Positions 29,502 to 38,237 of a DNA stretch of 64,000 bases are shown one piece after another. A model generated the notes under the pieces. It was not told the origin of the DNA, searched no databases, and saw nothing but the letters and a program-made list of their open reading frames with translations. This DNA is from Pelagibaculum spongiae (lineage in GTDB: Bacteria > Pseudomonadota > Gammaproteobacteria > Enterobacterales > Pelagibaculaceae). The DNA is taken from positions 140,927 to 204,926 of the forward strand of contig NZ_QDDL01000008.1 in the NCBI RefSeq assembly GCF_003097315.1, in the 5' to 3' direction. The translations under genes and the position numbers were made by a program. Every line of letters starts with the position of its first letter. Position 1 is the stretch's first letter.

Positions 29502-29845
29502 AAAAAAACAAACTAATTTGCTGGTTAGTTAACCGTTGAGCGACTCGGTTGACGAAGTGATACAGCGAATAAAAAGTGATGCTTTCTTGAGGTCGATGCA
29601 TATATGCATCTGATTAGTAGCATTTCATTTGCCTTGATAAACCGTCAGTGATTTTGCAATGATTTTTTGTATTGCTTGAAAGGCACAGCTGGATATACTG
29701 GATGGAACTTGATCTAGAGCAGTTTTTGAAAAATCGAGTTGATAGGATTGTCGTGCTGAAGGCTCTATAGAGCTAGAGGTGCTTACTCGTTAATCATTTG
29801 TTCAAGCCGTGCCGGCCTAATCAAAACAATAAGTAGGTGATTAAA
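29502..29845. other. Intergenic region with a perfect 16-bp palindrome
   Basis: A 344-base region between divergent genes. It contains GATGCATATATGCATC at 29595-29610, a perfect palindrome about 175 bases upstream of the HTH-repeat gene start. It could be an operator for the HTH-repeat protein or another factor. Nothing else stands out. Confidence 0.45.
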
Positions 29846-30145
29846 ATGGATTTCAATTCCCAGTCAGCATTACTGCTACTGTTGATCATTGCTATTGGTG
29901 CGATTGCATCGATCAGTTATTTCAAGCAAAACGCCAATTCCCAGCCAAAAAATTTGACCATTTCCATCAGTTTATTGTTGTTGTTTGTGCCGCCATTCGC
30001 GTTGATCTACCTAGCTTTTAGTCAACTCTCTGCGCAGCCTGAACGGCAGAACCAGCAAGTAGATCCATCGAGATCGACCATTGAAATGCCAGCTCAACAG
30101 CCAGTGATCGAGATAAAGAGAGCGCAGCTGGTTTTGGTTAAATAG
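29846..30145 (+). CDS. Small hypothetical membrane protein
   Basis: A 99-aa protein from the ATG at 29846, preceded by TAGGTGA. It has two hydrophobic segments (about residues 7-22 and 38-60) and a polar C-terminal tail rich in Gln and Pro. I do not recognise the family. It lies 199 bases before a membrane-bound sigma-54 activator in the same orientation; co-transcription is possible but the gap is long. Confidence 0.55.
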   Translation: MDFNSQSALLLLLIIAIGAIASISYFKQNANSQPKNLTISISLLLLFVPPFALIYLAFSQLSAQPERQNQQVDPSRSTIEMPAQQPVIEIKRAQLVLVK

Positions 30146-30344
30146 TTAATGCTGCGATTGTCGGTTGATCTATTTCAGAAGTCAGCGCAGTAGATAGCAT
30201 GCTAATCAGCTGTTTCTTTTAGGTTGCTGTTTGTTCCAAACCACCACAACTTGTCAGTAATCTTGTCGCCGAAAGCTATTTTAGTAAAAAGACTGAACGG
30301 ATAAACAGTAAGCTGGTTTGAGTTAGATCGACTGGGCTTAAGCC

Positions 30345-32615
30345 ATGACCGTCAATAGAGAATCTGCCAAGAAAAATCAGGCGAATAAGAACGCCAAAGC
30401 AGCAGATCCCCTGTTTGAGAATTCTTTACAGAAACAGCAGCTAGTTGGAGAGCAACTTTCCAGCTGGGGTCGGTTTATGATCCTGTTTGGCTTAATTCCG
30501 ATACTGGTTTTACGTCTCTATTCTGATGAGATTAGAGTCGATTATCTGCCAATGGCATTAGGTAAATGGCTGGTAGCTGTTGCTTATGCTGTCGTGATTC
30601 GTCAGCAGCTAAAAAACGCAAGTTATCAATCGCAGCTGGGTTATTTGACGCTTTTCATCGATTCACTGATTGTTACGGTTAGCTTAATCAGTATGTCGTT
30701 TTACAAAACTAATCACCTCGGCACACTCAATGACTCGCTATATGTCGTTTTTTACATTCTGGCTCTGGGCAGTGCCCTGAGGTTTGATGCGCGTTATTCA
30801 TTGTTTAGCTGCAGCCTGGCAATCATCTCCAGTGCGCTATTAATTCGATTTGATATGCATTTCCACCAAATGCCAGCTGACTTAAATTTGTTCAGCGATC
30901 GGGTGTTATCACTGGTTGCTTTGACGGTGTTATCAATCATATTTGCCAGAAAACTTCGCTACAGTTTGCTATCGGAATATTTGCAAAAGAATCGGCATCT
31001 ACAGGGCATCGCTGCACTGATTAGAATTAACAGTCAGAAAAATACCAGCGCAGTGGTTGAGCAACAATTAAAAGCAGTGGTAAAAGAAGCCAAAGCTTTA
31101 ACCCGTTCAGATTTTAGTTATCTGATGCTCGATCATTCGGTGTGCCAGAAAACCTTTGCCGATAGTGCGCCGGAAATTGGCCGGTTAAAAACCATTCCGC
31201 TAAATGGCTTAGAACAGCATGTCATTTCAGATAGCAGTGTGATGAATATATTTTCTAGGCAATCGCTGCAACAGCAATTTCACCCGTTATCGATTGATCA
31301 TTTGTTGGCACAAAATGTTGCTGATTTAATCGCGCTACCGATTTGTATGGAGCAGCAAAATATTGGTGTATTAGTGATTGGCAGAAAGAGTGCTAAAGCC
31401 GGTGATCGATTGCCCGGAGTGTTAGAACGGCAGTTGGCCAGCAAGGTTTTACTGCACCCGGTTTTGCGTAATTCGTCTAGTTCGATACCCAAGCAATATG
31501 ATGATTATGAGTTGCTGTTACTGAAACATCTTGCCAGTCATATTACTCAATTGGTGACTTATCAAAATCTACAAAACCAGTTGAAACAGATAACCGATGA
31601 AGCAGCTGAATCACCGTTAGAAAAGCACAATCAAGCAAATTCACCGCCGGCCATTTCAGAGTTTTGTGGCATGTTGGGCCAGAGTCAGCCAATGCAATTG
31701 GTCTATCAGAACATCAAACGCGTAGCGGTTCACGATGTAGCCGTTCTGATTCAAGGTCAAAGCGGTACTGGTAAAGAGTTGGCGGCTAAAGCATTGCATC
31801 AATTGAGTGCTCGATCTGATCAGCCGTTTGTAATGCTGAACTGTGCCGCTATTCCAGAAAATTTATTGGAAAGTGAATTGTTCGGTTATGTGAAAGGCGC
31901 TTTTTCAGGTGCTACGCGTAACAAGCGTGGTTTGTTTGAATCTGCAGATAAAGGCACTATTTTTCTAGATGAAATCGGCGACATGCTACCGGCGCTTCAG
32001 AGCAAACTGCTGCGGGTGATTCAACAGGGCGAGCTGGTTAAACTAGGTTCTGAGCGCACAATCAATGTTGATGTGAGAGTGATTACTGCGACTCATCAGA
32101 ACCTGGAGCAACAGATCGCCGATGGTCAGTTTAGGGAAGATCTCTATTTTCGAATTAATCAGGTAGCGATTAATCTACCGCCGCTGTCCCAGCGAGAGAC
32201 CGACATTTCATTGCTAGCTCAATCGTTTCTCAAACAACTGGATCAAGATAGATACTTTACTGATTCGGCGCTTAAATATTTACAACAAAAAAATTGGCCG
32301 GGCAATATTCGACAACTCAAAAGCCTGGTGCAGCAGTTGATTGTTTTAACGGATCAACAACGAATAGATCCGGCGTTGATCCAAAACCTGGAGCAGCAGC
32401 AATCACATCAGGTCGCTTCTACTGAACCATTAAATGCCCATATTCAGCAAACTCTGGCTGATGGCTGTCAGCTAAAAAATGAACTGCAACGTTATGAAAA
32501 GCAATTGTTAGAAGCTGCGTTGCAAAAAGCCGATGGTAATTTGCGTGATGCCGCAAGTTTATTAGGCACCGCCAAATCAACCTTGTTCGATAAGGTTCGT
32601 CGTTACCAATTGTGA
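30345..32615 (+). CDS. Membrane-anchored sigma-54-dependent transcriptional activator
   Basis: A 756-aa enhancer-binding protein. The N-terminal 40-220 region has about six membrane helices, unusual for this class. A GAF-like sensor follows (about 225-400). The AAA+ domain carries Walker A GQSGTGKE, the sigma-54 contact loop as GAFSGAT (Ser in place of the usual Thr), Walker B GTIFLDEIGD, and an R-finger region. A Fis-type HTH ends the protein (KADGNLRDAASLLGTAKSTLFDKVRRYQL). It is directly upstream of a sigma-54 promoter at 32934-32947 and the START-domain operon, so it most likely controls that operon in response to a membrane or lipid signal (inference). Confidence 0.93.
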   Translation: MTVNRESAKKNQANKNAKAADPLFENSLQKQQLVGEQLSSWGRFMILFGLIPILVLRLYSDEIRVDYLPMALGKWLVAVAYAVVIRQQLKNASYQSQLGYLTLFIDSLIVTVSLISMSFYKTNHLGTLNDSLYVVFYILALGSALRFDARYSLFSCSLAIISSALLIRFDMHFHQMPADLNLFSDRVLSLVALTVLSIIFARKLRYSLLSEYLQKNRHLQGIAALIRINSQKNTSAVVEQQLKAVVKEAKALTRSDFSYLMLDHSVCQKTFADSAPEIGRLKTIPLNGLEQHVISDSSVMNIFSRQSLQQQFHPLSIDHLLAQNVADLIALPICMEQQNIGVLVIGRKSAKAGDRLPGVLERQLASKVLLHPVLRNSSSSIPKQYDDYELLLLKHLASHITQLVTYQNLQNQLKQITDEAAESPLEKHNQANSPPAISEFCGMLGQSQPMQLVYQNIKRVAVHDVAVLIQGQSGTGKELAAKALHQLSARSDQPFVMLNCAAIPENLLESELFGYVKGAFSGATRNKRGLFESADKGTIFLDEIGDMLPALQSKLLRVIQQGELVKLGSERTINVDVRVITATHQNLEQQIADGQFREDLYFRINQVAINLPPLSQRETDISLLAQSFLKQLDQDRYFTDSALKYLQQKNWPGNIRQLKSLVQQLIVLTDQQRIDPALIQNLEQQQSHQVASTEPLNAHIQQTLADGCQLKNELQRYEKQLLEAALQKADGNLRDAASLLGTAKSTLFDKVRRYQL

Positions 32616-32832
32616 TGGCCTAAAATCGATTATCTCCGTCCTGTCTGATCCGCCGTACTTGAAACTACAACAGTATGGGTTGTGTTGATTTCAACCTAAC
32701 CATCTTGGTAATTGATCAGTTTTTGTTAACTCGTTTCCTTTCTTCTTTTCCTCCCTTGTCTATTTTTTTTCACTGAATATTTTCTGTTAAGCATTTTTTG
32801 GGTTGGTTTTTAGCTATTGATCGCTTGGACTT

Positions 32833-32859
32833 GTCCGGTTTTTCGGACGGTTTTGTCCG
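32833..32859. promoter_or_regulatory. Candidate enhancer site of the sigma-54 activator
   Basis: Three half-sites alternate in orientation exactly 11 bases apart: GTCCG (32833), CGGAC (32844) and GTCCG (32855). They lie about 75-100 bases upstream of the -24 element, the normal position for a sigma-54 activator-binding site. Confidence 0.6.
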
Positions 32860-32932
32860 TGATATCGCTAGTTGTTAACTTTGTGTAATTGGTAAGTGGC
32901 TGAATTTAAGCGGTTGTTGTTTGTTTTTGAGT

Positions 32933-32948
32933 TGGCATGTCTATTGCC
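32933..32948 (+). promoter_or_regulatory. Sigma-54 promoter
   Basis: TGGCAT-gtcta-TTGCC. The invariant GG at 32934-32935 and GC at 32946-32947 are ten bases apart, as required for -24/-12 promoters. The start codon of the START-domain gene follows 42 bases after the -12 GC. Confidence 0.8.
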
Positions 32949-32988
32949 ACTATCTAGTTGACGATTAAAAATTTGATGGGGGAATCAA

Positions 32989-33756
32989 ATGCTAAAAATC
33001 ATAACAAAAGCGCTACTAATCGGATTACTAGCGATGCCAATTGTTTCTGTTAAAGCTGCTTCTGTTCAAGCGGAAGAGAAGGAGCAAGGCTCTTGGCAGC
33101 TTCGCAAGCAACAGGATGGTATTACGGTTTTTGTCCGGGGCACTGAAAAGGTTGGGGGTTTAAAAGAGTTCAAAGGCATTGCGCTGATGAAGGCTCGAAT
33201 GGAAACGGTTGCCGAATTAATGCGGGACATTCCAGCGGCGACACAATGGATGGCAGACACCGAAGTTGCCGATGTCATACATGCCACCGATGACTACAAC
33301 TATCGAGTTCATAACGTCACTTCAATGCCATGGCCGGTGTCAGATCGGGAGATGGTGGTCGATATTTCAGTGGAAATGAATTACCCCAAAGGGCGGGCTG
33401 ATATTCATATGAACGCGTTAGATCCAGCACCTTATAGCGATCTTTTAGATGGCGATCGGGTGTATATGGATAGTTCTCACGTGGTTTACACACTGCAATA
33501 TATCGACCGTGAACATACCCAAGTGACCTACTTTGCCAGCCTAAATATTGGTGGTTCGGTACCTGCCTATTTGGGCAATTTGGTGATTGTTGATATTCCA
33601 TTTACCACTTTGGGCAATATGCGAAAAATGCTGAAAAAGCCGAAATATATTGAAGCAGGTAAGCAATCAGTTGACCGGCTGAAAATTGAGCAAGCCTTAC
33701 TGGAGCATCCGCTAACTGAGCAGTCAGCAGCGCAGCCAACAAATAATAAGGAATAA
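32989..33756 (+). CDS. START-domain periplasmic lipid-binding protein
   Basis: A 255-aa protein with a signal peptide (LLIGLLAMPIVSVKA) followed by a complete START-type fold (about residues 35-225). Recognisable elements include WQLRKQQDGITVFVR at the start, a central MRDIPAATQWM, TSMPWPVSDREMV and a C-terminal helix. START proteins bind sterols, phospholipids or other hydrophobic ligands in a deep pocket. The C-terminal tail is polar. A GATGGGGGAATC ribosome region precedes the ATG. It forms a two-gene operon with the membrane protein at 33760 (three-base gap) under a sigma-54 promoter. Confidence 0.85.
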   Translation: MLKIITKALLIGLLAMPIVSVKAASVQAEEKEQGSWQLRKQQDGITVFVRGTEKVGGLKEFKGIALMKARMETVAELMRDIPAATQWMADTEVADVIHATDDYNYRVHNVTSMPWPVSDREMVVDISVEMNYPKGRADIHMNALDPAPYSDLLDGDRVYMDSSHVVYTLQYIDREHTQVTYFASLNIGGSVPAYLGNLVIVDIPFTTLGNMRKMLKKPKYIEAGKQSVDRLKIEQALLEHPLTEQSAAQPTNNKE

Positions 33757-33759
33757 ATT

Positions 33760-34668
33760 ATGGTTCAAGTCGATATATTTTGGGCCTATGGCCTGGGGGC
33801 GACGATTGCTGCAGTTTCTGGTCGTCAATTGGTGAAGGAAGCTTCACCTTTTATTAACAAATATTTCGTTTGGGGTTTGTTGTTTCTAGCGTTAATCTGG
33901 AATAACACCGGCGTCTTACTGCTGTTGAAACACCCTAGTTGGGAATCAATGCAGGTGTTTAAAGATCTCTATGATATACCGCCGCCAGTGTATTTGATGT
34001 TTGGAATTACCAACATTACTCAGGGAATTTTGGGGTTCTGGGTTTCTTATAAACTGATTCAAAATGACCGTCATTATTTAGCCAACTTGAACTGGCTGTT
34101 GGGTTATTTTGGCATGTTCTTTATTTTGATTTATGGCTGGGATGGCATGGGCCTAGACCGGTTCTTTTATGATCGAGATATGTTTGGCGGTGCTCCATGG
34201 ACGCCGGGCGCTGGTTTTGCCGAAGGTGCAGGTTTGAATTTTGCGCTGTCTTCAGTGGCGATGACTCTGTATTTTGATGGGTTGTTTTTGCTGCCGCCAC
34301 TCGGTTACATGATTGGTAAATGGACTGATGAAACCACTCGAGCTGAGCCCACATTGAGCAATGCTTTGTTGCCAAAGCATCCGATTGTTACTGCCACTTG
34401 GCATTTGTTTATCGTATTCGGTGTCGGATTTACTTCGGCGGCATTGGCCAGCTTAACGGTTTGGCTGCTTAATCCGTTAGTGGGCCATGTGATGAGTTAT
34501 ATCGTCGGCTTGCCGTTATTTGCAGTACTGGCATATTTCTTACTATATCGACCTAGCATGCCAGCTCATTGGGTATTTCAGCAGGTGATTCCAGAAGAAC
34601 GTGCCAAGTATTCTAAGGTAGGTGTGATTTCTGATGAGTCAGAAAAAACGGCCAAAGCAGCGCATTAA
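33760..34668 (+). CDS. Integral membrane protein of the START operon
   Basis: A 302-aa protein with about seven membrane segments. I do not recognise the family. Striking polar features are FILIYGWDGMGLDRFFYDRDMFGGAPW and TLYFDGLFLLPPLGYM, which place Asp and aromatic residues near membrane interfaces. It starts three bases after the START-domain gene, so the two are translated together. A role with a lipid-binding partner, for example lipid handling or modification in the membrane, is inference from the pairing only. Confidence 0.7.
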   Translation: MVQVDIFWAYGLGATIAAVSGRQLVKEASPFINKYFVWGLLFLALIWNNTGVLLLLKHPSWESMQVFKDLYDIPPPVYLMFGITNITQGILGFWVSYKLIQNDRHYLANLNWLLGYFGMFFILIYGWDGMGLDRFFYDRDMFGGAPWTPGAGFAEGAGLNFALSSVAMTLYFDGLFLLPPLGYMIGKWTDETTRAEPTLSNALLPKHPIVTATWHLFIVFGVGFTSAALASLTVWLLNPLVGHVMSYIVGLPLFAVLAYFLLYRPSMPAHWVFQQVIPEERAKYSKVGVISDESEKTAKAAH

Positions 34669-34678
34669 TATTTGAATG

Positions 34679-34716
34679 GGCAGGCAATGTCGTGCAGCGG
34701 CATCCTGCCTTTTTAT
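34679..34716 (+). terminator. Terminator of the START operon
   Basis: GGCAGG (34679-34684) pairs with CCTGCC (34704-34709), followed by TTTTTATTTT. It lies ten bases after the stop codon of the membrane protein. Confidence 0.75.
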
Positions 34717-34734
34717 TTTAATGATCCTCAGCAA

Positions 34735-35529
34735 TTAATCTGGGTTATTGTTTGGTGCAAACCTTATAAGATTATTACTCACTTGTGATTCACTTATTGT
34801 GACTTCGCGGAGGGTGCAATAAACCCACGGATCTGCAGAGTCAATTGAGTAGAATTCAAATTGCTTTCTCAGCATAGATAGTAAAGTTACAAATATTTTA
34901 TCTTTGGATAGTTCATAAACACCACCTCGCCAATCAAATAAAATTATTGTTCCGTCTGCTTTATGAGTAACTGAAAATACATGCCCTCTACCCTTTCGAT
35001 AAAAAACTTTATTTCTGAAACTCTTTGTTTCATCAAAATGACAGTAAAGATAAATTAGATTTCGTGCAGGCTTTGCTAAGATGTGCGATGTTAGTTTCTC
35101 TATGCAGATAAAGTCGAAAGCCTGTATAGGAACTAAGTTAAGATGGCTCGACATTTCTTTTTTAGGTATCAAGGATTGTGCAAAGCATATGTGGCGATCG
35201 TTTAAAAATTTGTGTCGACCTCGAAGGATTTCCATATTGTGTTCTCTTGCTTCTAAGTTATTAGATGGTGTTTTGTCTAAGTTAAGAAGTATTTTGATAA
35301 AAGTATTGATTGATCCGTCTGAGTCATCATCAATAGCGATTAAAAAAAAGTCCTTATTTTCATTTATTGCTAACCAGAAATAAGCAAGACCACAGAATCC
35401 TAAGTGAAACGCTGCATATATCGGGCTAACACCGCGAGGCTTTTGATATATTCGTTCAGGGATATCTTGTAGAAGTATTGTGCCATTGTTTTCGAGGCAA
35501 ATTTTTTGAAGTTCTTGTTGCAAGTCCAT
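34735..35529 (-). CDS. Predicted C58/YopT-like cysteine protease
   Basis: A 264-aa soluble protein. The predicted triad appears in order: HLGFCGLAYFWLAINEN (Cys at a helix start), GRGHVFSVTHKADGTI (His) and IILFDWRGGVYEL (Asp). This is the C58 arrangement (YopT, AvrPphB), in which the His strand is followed by a short strand ending in Phe-Asp. It is close in length to the restored IS66-split gene (265 aa) and its motifs match in style. There is no signal peptide. Targets and secretion route are unknown; no type III secretion genes are in the window. Confidence 0.65.
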   Translation of the reverse strand: MDLQQELQKICLENNGTILLQDIPERIYQKPRGVSPIYAAFHLGFCGLAYFWLAINENKDFFLIAIDDDSDGSINTFIKILLNLDKTPSNNLEAREHNMEILRGRHKFLNDRHICFAQSLIPKKEMSSHLNLVPIQAFDFICIEKLTSHILAKPARNLIYLYCHFDETKSFRNKVFYRKGRGHVFSVTHKADGTIILFDWRGGVYELSKDKIFVTLLSMLRKQFEFYSIDSADPWVYCTLREVTISESQVSNNLIRFAPNNNPD

Positions 35530-35572
35530 AACTGGTTCTTGTTATTTATATTGTAATTAGTATAGAAATAAA

Positions 35573-35604
35573 AAAAGCGATAGCCCGAGAGCTATCGCTT
35601 TTTG
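35573..35604 (-). terminator. Terminator after the cytochrome operon
   Basis: AGCGATAGC (35576-35584) pairs perfectly with GCTATCGCT (35591-35599), with A and T runs outside both arms, so it can act in both directions. It lies about 30 bases beyond the NapC-type gene. Confidence 0.85.
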
Positions 35605-35630
35605 TTCTAACAAGTGTTGCAAGAAGATAC

Positions 35631-36209
35631 TTAGAACTTGGTAGGCCTGTTGTGTGCGATGCCATAGTGGCAATCAACACAAGACTCTCCATTTTCTTCC
35701 CACTTCACAGGATCATGTGCTCTGCTAGCGCGGCCAGGCTGCGCTGCCAGATCCATTTTGCTTTGATCATGGCACTTCTGACAGGTTGCTGATTTTTGCT
35801 CTTGCATGTCTTTCCAAACATGTTCAGCCAATCTCAGGCGATGCTCCTGTTCGAAGTTCTCGAGATTAATCTCTTTTACCCAATATTTTTTGTAGATGTC
35901 TTTGATCCCCGAAGTGATCTTGACTTCCATTTTTTCAAAAAATGGCTCGGGTACATGACAGTCAGCACAGGTAGCAACTACGCCGTGGACATTCTTGTAG
36001 TGAATTGACTCCTGATATTCCTCAACGACCGTATCCATTCCGATATGACAACCGAAACAGAATTCGTTAGTGCTGGAGTAATGCAGAGATGCGTTAAATG
36101 CACCCCAACCAGCGGCACCAACAGCCAGGAACAGGAAACCACCCAAGGGTATCCCTAGCAATAACTTCAACCCGGGCTTTTGCCAGAGCTTTTCCCATAA
36201 TTTTTTCAT
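35631..36209 (-). CDS. NapC/NirT-type tetraheme cytochrome c
   Basis: A 192-aa membrane-anchored cytochrome with one N-terminal helix (GIPLGGFLFLAVGAAGWGAF). Four CxxCH sites bind heme c: CFGCH, CADCH, CQKCH and CVDCH. NapC/NirT proteins take electrons from membrane quinol and pass them to periplasmic enzymes. It follows the octaheme gene by 64 bases in the same direction, so it is very likely the dedicated quinol dehydrogenase for that enzyme, as in epsilonproteobacterial hao-like pairs. Length and motif order are normal. Confidence 0.93.
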   Translation of the reverse strand: MKKLWEKLWQKPGLKLLLGIPLGGFLFLAVGAAGWGAFNASLHYSSTNEFCFGCHIGMDTVVEEYQESIHYKNVHGVVATCADCHVPEPFFEKMEVKITSGIKDIYKKYWVKEINLENFEQEHRLRLAEHVWKDMQEQKSATCQKCHDQSKMDLAAQPGRASRAHDPVKWEENGESCVDCHYGIAHNRPTKF

Positions 36210-36273
36210 CAGCTTTACCTGATTGATTTAGGAAATCCCTGCCACTGCAATGAAGCAGTGGCAGAGCGAAGTT

Positions 36274-37710
36274 TTACTGTGCGTAACGCTTCTGGAACTC
36301 AGCTTGTGCCTTTTTACGAGCAGCTTTCACTGCTTCAGGCTCTTTACCGGAGAACCAAGCATGCTCTGGACGAGATAATATCTCTTCCAGTAGTGCATTA
36401 CCGCGCTTGGCGATGTCGTGCTTGCCATCGTGCTCAGCCTTTTCGATGAATTCCCGGTACTCAGGAACCAGTTCAGTGTAGAAGGCTTCGGCCACTTCAA
36501 ACATGCCATGCCATTGCACATAGTCAGGTGCACCCATCGCTGCGCCCATACGTGCGCGACGACCTTGGTGATGCCACAGGTAGAACCAAGTCCACTCGAT
36601 TTTTTCATCAAAACCTGTGTCAGTCCTCAGACCTTCATCTTTTAGGAACTTCATCATGCTAACGCCAGGCTTGGCGAATTTATCGTTGTAAAGAGTTACG
36701 ACACCATCAAACTGAACGTAGAAGTTCTCTACCCAGCTTGAAGTGTGACATGCAGAACATACGTTCTTCATATCTTTACGACGATGTTCCCAAGACTTCA
36801 CTTTGCCACGCTTTTTAGCATCAATTTTTTCTGATACGGGTGGGCGTAATGTCCAGGAAATTCGATCGCCAACATCATGGGTCAGTGGTAAATCTTTAGT
36901 TCCAGACATATGACAGGTCGCACAAGTAGGTGCTGCATCGTAGTCCTCGCCAACAATCCACTTGGCCGAATCCAAATTCATATCGTCTACGTTGCCGTAG
37001 AAAGCGATACCGTGCTTGGACTCTTCATAGATTTCTTTCTGAGGATGGTCAGGACCTAGGTGGCACTTGCCACATGCTTCAGGACGACGTGCTTGAACAA
37101 TGTCAAACTCGTGGCGCTGGTGACATGCATTACAAGAACCCTCAGATCCGTCCGGATTAATCCGGCCGATACCTGAGTTAGGCCATGTTGCAGGATCTAA
37201 ATCGCCATTCTCCAGAACCTTAACTACCGAACCGTGGCACTGGCCACAGCCGCTAACTGCGACAGGAGATGCGCCGTTCAGAATCAATTTACCTTCAACT
37301 ACTTCAGCAAGCATGTTATCCAAAGAACCTAGGATACGACCGGCTTTAGCATGATGAGATTGAGAGAACTGTTCAGCTTCACGATCGTGGCATTGGCCAC
37401 AGTCTTTAGGTGAAACCACAACGGAGATATTGAAGCCTTCATGTTTGATGGCATCTTTATCTGTTGGGTTGGCTTGGTGGCACTCGTAACAACCTACGTT
37501 TGCACCATAGTGCTTGGACTCACCCCATTGCTGGAATAATCCACGGTTTTGATCTTTGTGACACGCTGCGCATTCTTGGCTTTCAGGAGAAAGTACTTCG
37601 AATGCCTTAAGGTTATGAGCCTTGGGTGCAGCCGCTGCTTGACCAGCAAAAATTACACTGGTCATCAGGATCACACCGCTAGCTAACCAGCGCCATATCG
37701 ACGATTTCAT
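36274..37710 (-). CDS. Octaheme hydroxylamine oxidoreductase-like cytochrome c
   Basis: A 478-aa periplasmic enzyme with a signal peptide (ending AGQAAAA). Eight heme sites are present: CAACH, CYECH, CGQCH, CGQCH, CNACH, CGKCH, CATCH and CSACH. The stretch PEACGKCHLGPDHPQKEIYEESKHG and the later MGAAMGAPDYVQWHG match HAO family landmarks. HAO oxidises hydroxylamine in nitrifiers. Related enzymes paired with NapC are thought to reduce nitrite or hydroxylamine. The NapC partner and an upstream FNR-like box favour the reductive, anaerobic role (inference). Whether the cross-linking Tyr is present needs an alignment. Confidence 0.9.
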   Translation of the reverse strand: MKSSIWRWLASGVILMTSVIFAGQAAAAPKAHNLKAFEVLSPESQECAACHKDQNRGLFQQWGESKHYGANVGCYECHQANPTDKDAIKHEGFNISVVVSPKDCGQCHDREAEQFSQSHHAKAGRILGSLDNMLAEVVEGKLILNGASPVAVSGCGQCHGSVVKVLENGDLDPATWPNSGIGRINPDGSEGSCNACHQRHEFDIVQARRPEACGKCHLGPDHPQKEIYEESKHGIAFYGNVDDMNLDSAKWIVGEDYDAAPTCATCHMSGTKDLPLTHDVGDRISWTLRPPVSEKIDAKKRGKVKSWEHRRKDMKNVCSACHTSSWVENFYVQFDGVVTLYNDKFAKPGVSMMKFLKDEGLRTDTGFDEKIEWTWFYLWHHQGRRARMGAAMGAPDYVQWHGMFEVAEAFYTELVPEYREFIEKAEHDGKHDIAKRGNALLEEILSRPEHAWFSGKEPEAVKAARKKAQAEFQKRYAQ

Positions 37711-38199
37711 TTTAATGCCCCTCGCATTAATGATTGGACGATTGCTTATGTAAAACTGCAGGCGAGTAATAAACCTGGGGTATTGCTGAAACTGAGTTAA
37801 AAGTATTATTTGTTGTGCTGGTTTAGATGTTAATCCAACAGCAAAAATAAGGGATTACAAAAAATTGACTCAAATCAATTTTACTAGTCTTAGGGGGAAC
37901 TTTTTTAATAATGACTGGCATCAGTCAAACGCCAAGGCGGCGAATGAGAATCATTCTACGAAGAGTGTACTCAGATTAAATAAAATTCAAAAAAAACTTG
38001 CTAAAGCTTTGTTTCTAATTAACTCAATATGCGGCAGTGTCATTTGAATGCGGACTTCATGGATTCATCTATTTCGCCCAGACAAAGATCAATTTAATCT
38101 GAATCTTTTGCCAGTCAATGTCAGAATGACAGAAGTTAAGTTGAGCTAGAAAAATACTAGGCTAGTTTCGAAGCAGGCAACAATGTATAGAACAAAAAG
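37711..38199. other. Intergenic region before the cytochrome operon
   Basis: About 490 bases between two minus-strand genes, containing the FNR-like box. A short frame at 37865-38047 overlaps that box and has no supporting evidence. Confidence 0.5.
37865..37878. promoter_or_regulatory. FNR/Anr-like box
   Basis: TTGACTCAAATCAA matches TTGAT-N4-ATCAA with one mismatch. It is centred 161 bases upstream of the octaheme gene start. This site type activates genes when oxygen is absent, in keeping with a cytochrome for nitrogen-oxide reduction. Confidence 0.6.
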
Positions 38200-38228
38200 T
38201 GCATGCAACAAATGGTTTGTCGCATGCA
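38200..38228 (-). terminator. Terminator of the lipid kinase gene
   Basis: TGCATGCGACAAA and TTTGTTGCATGCA pair over thirteen bases on the minus strand with one wobble, followed by CTTTTTG. It lies ten bases beyond the stop codon of the lipid kinase gene. Confidence 0.8.
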
Positions 38229-38237
38229 GGCAATCTT

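Noticed and set aside
37865..38047. 60-aa open frame on the plus strand
   Set aside because: It begins inside the FNR-like box, has no ribosome site and an unremarkable composition; it is most likely chance.
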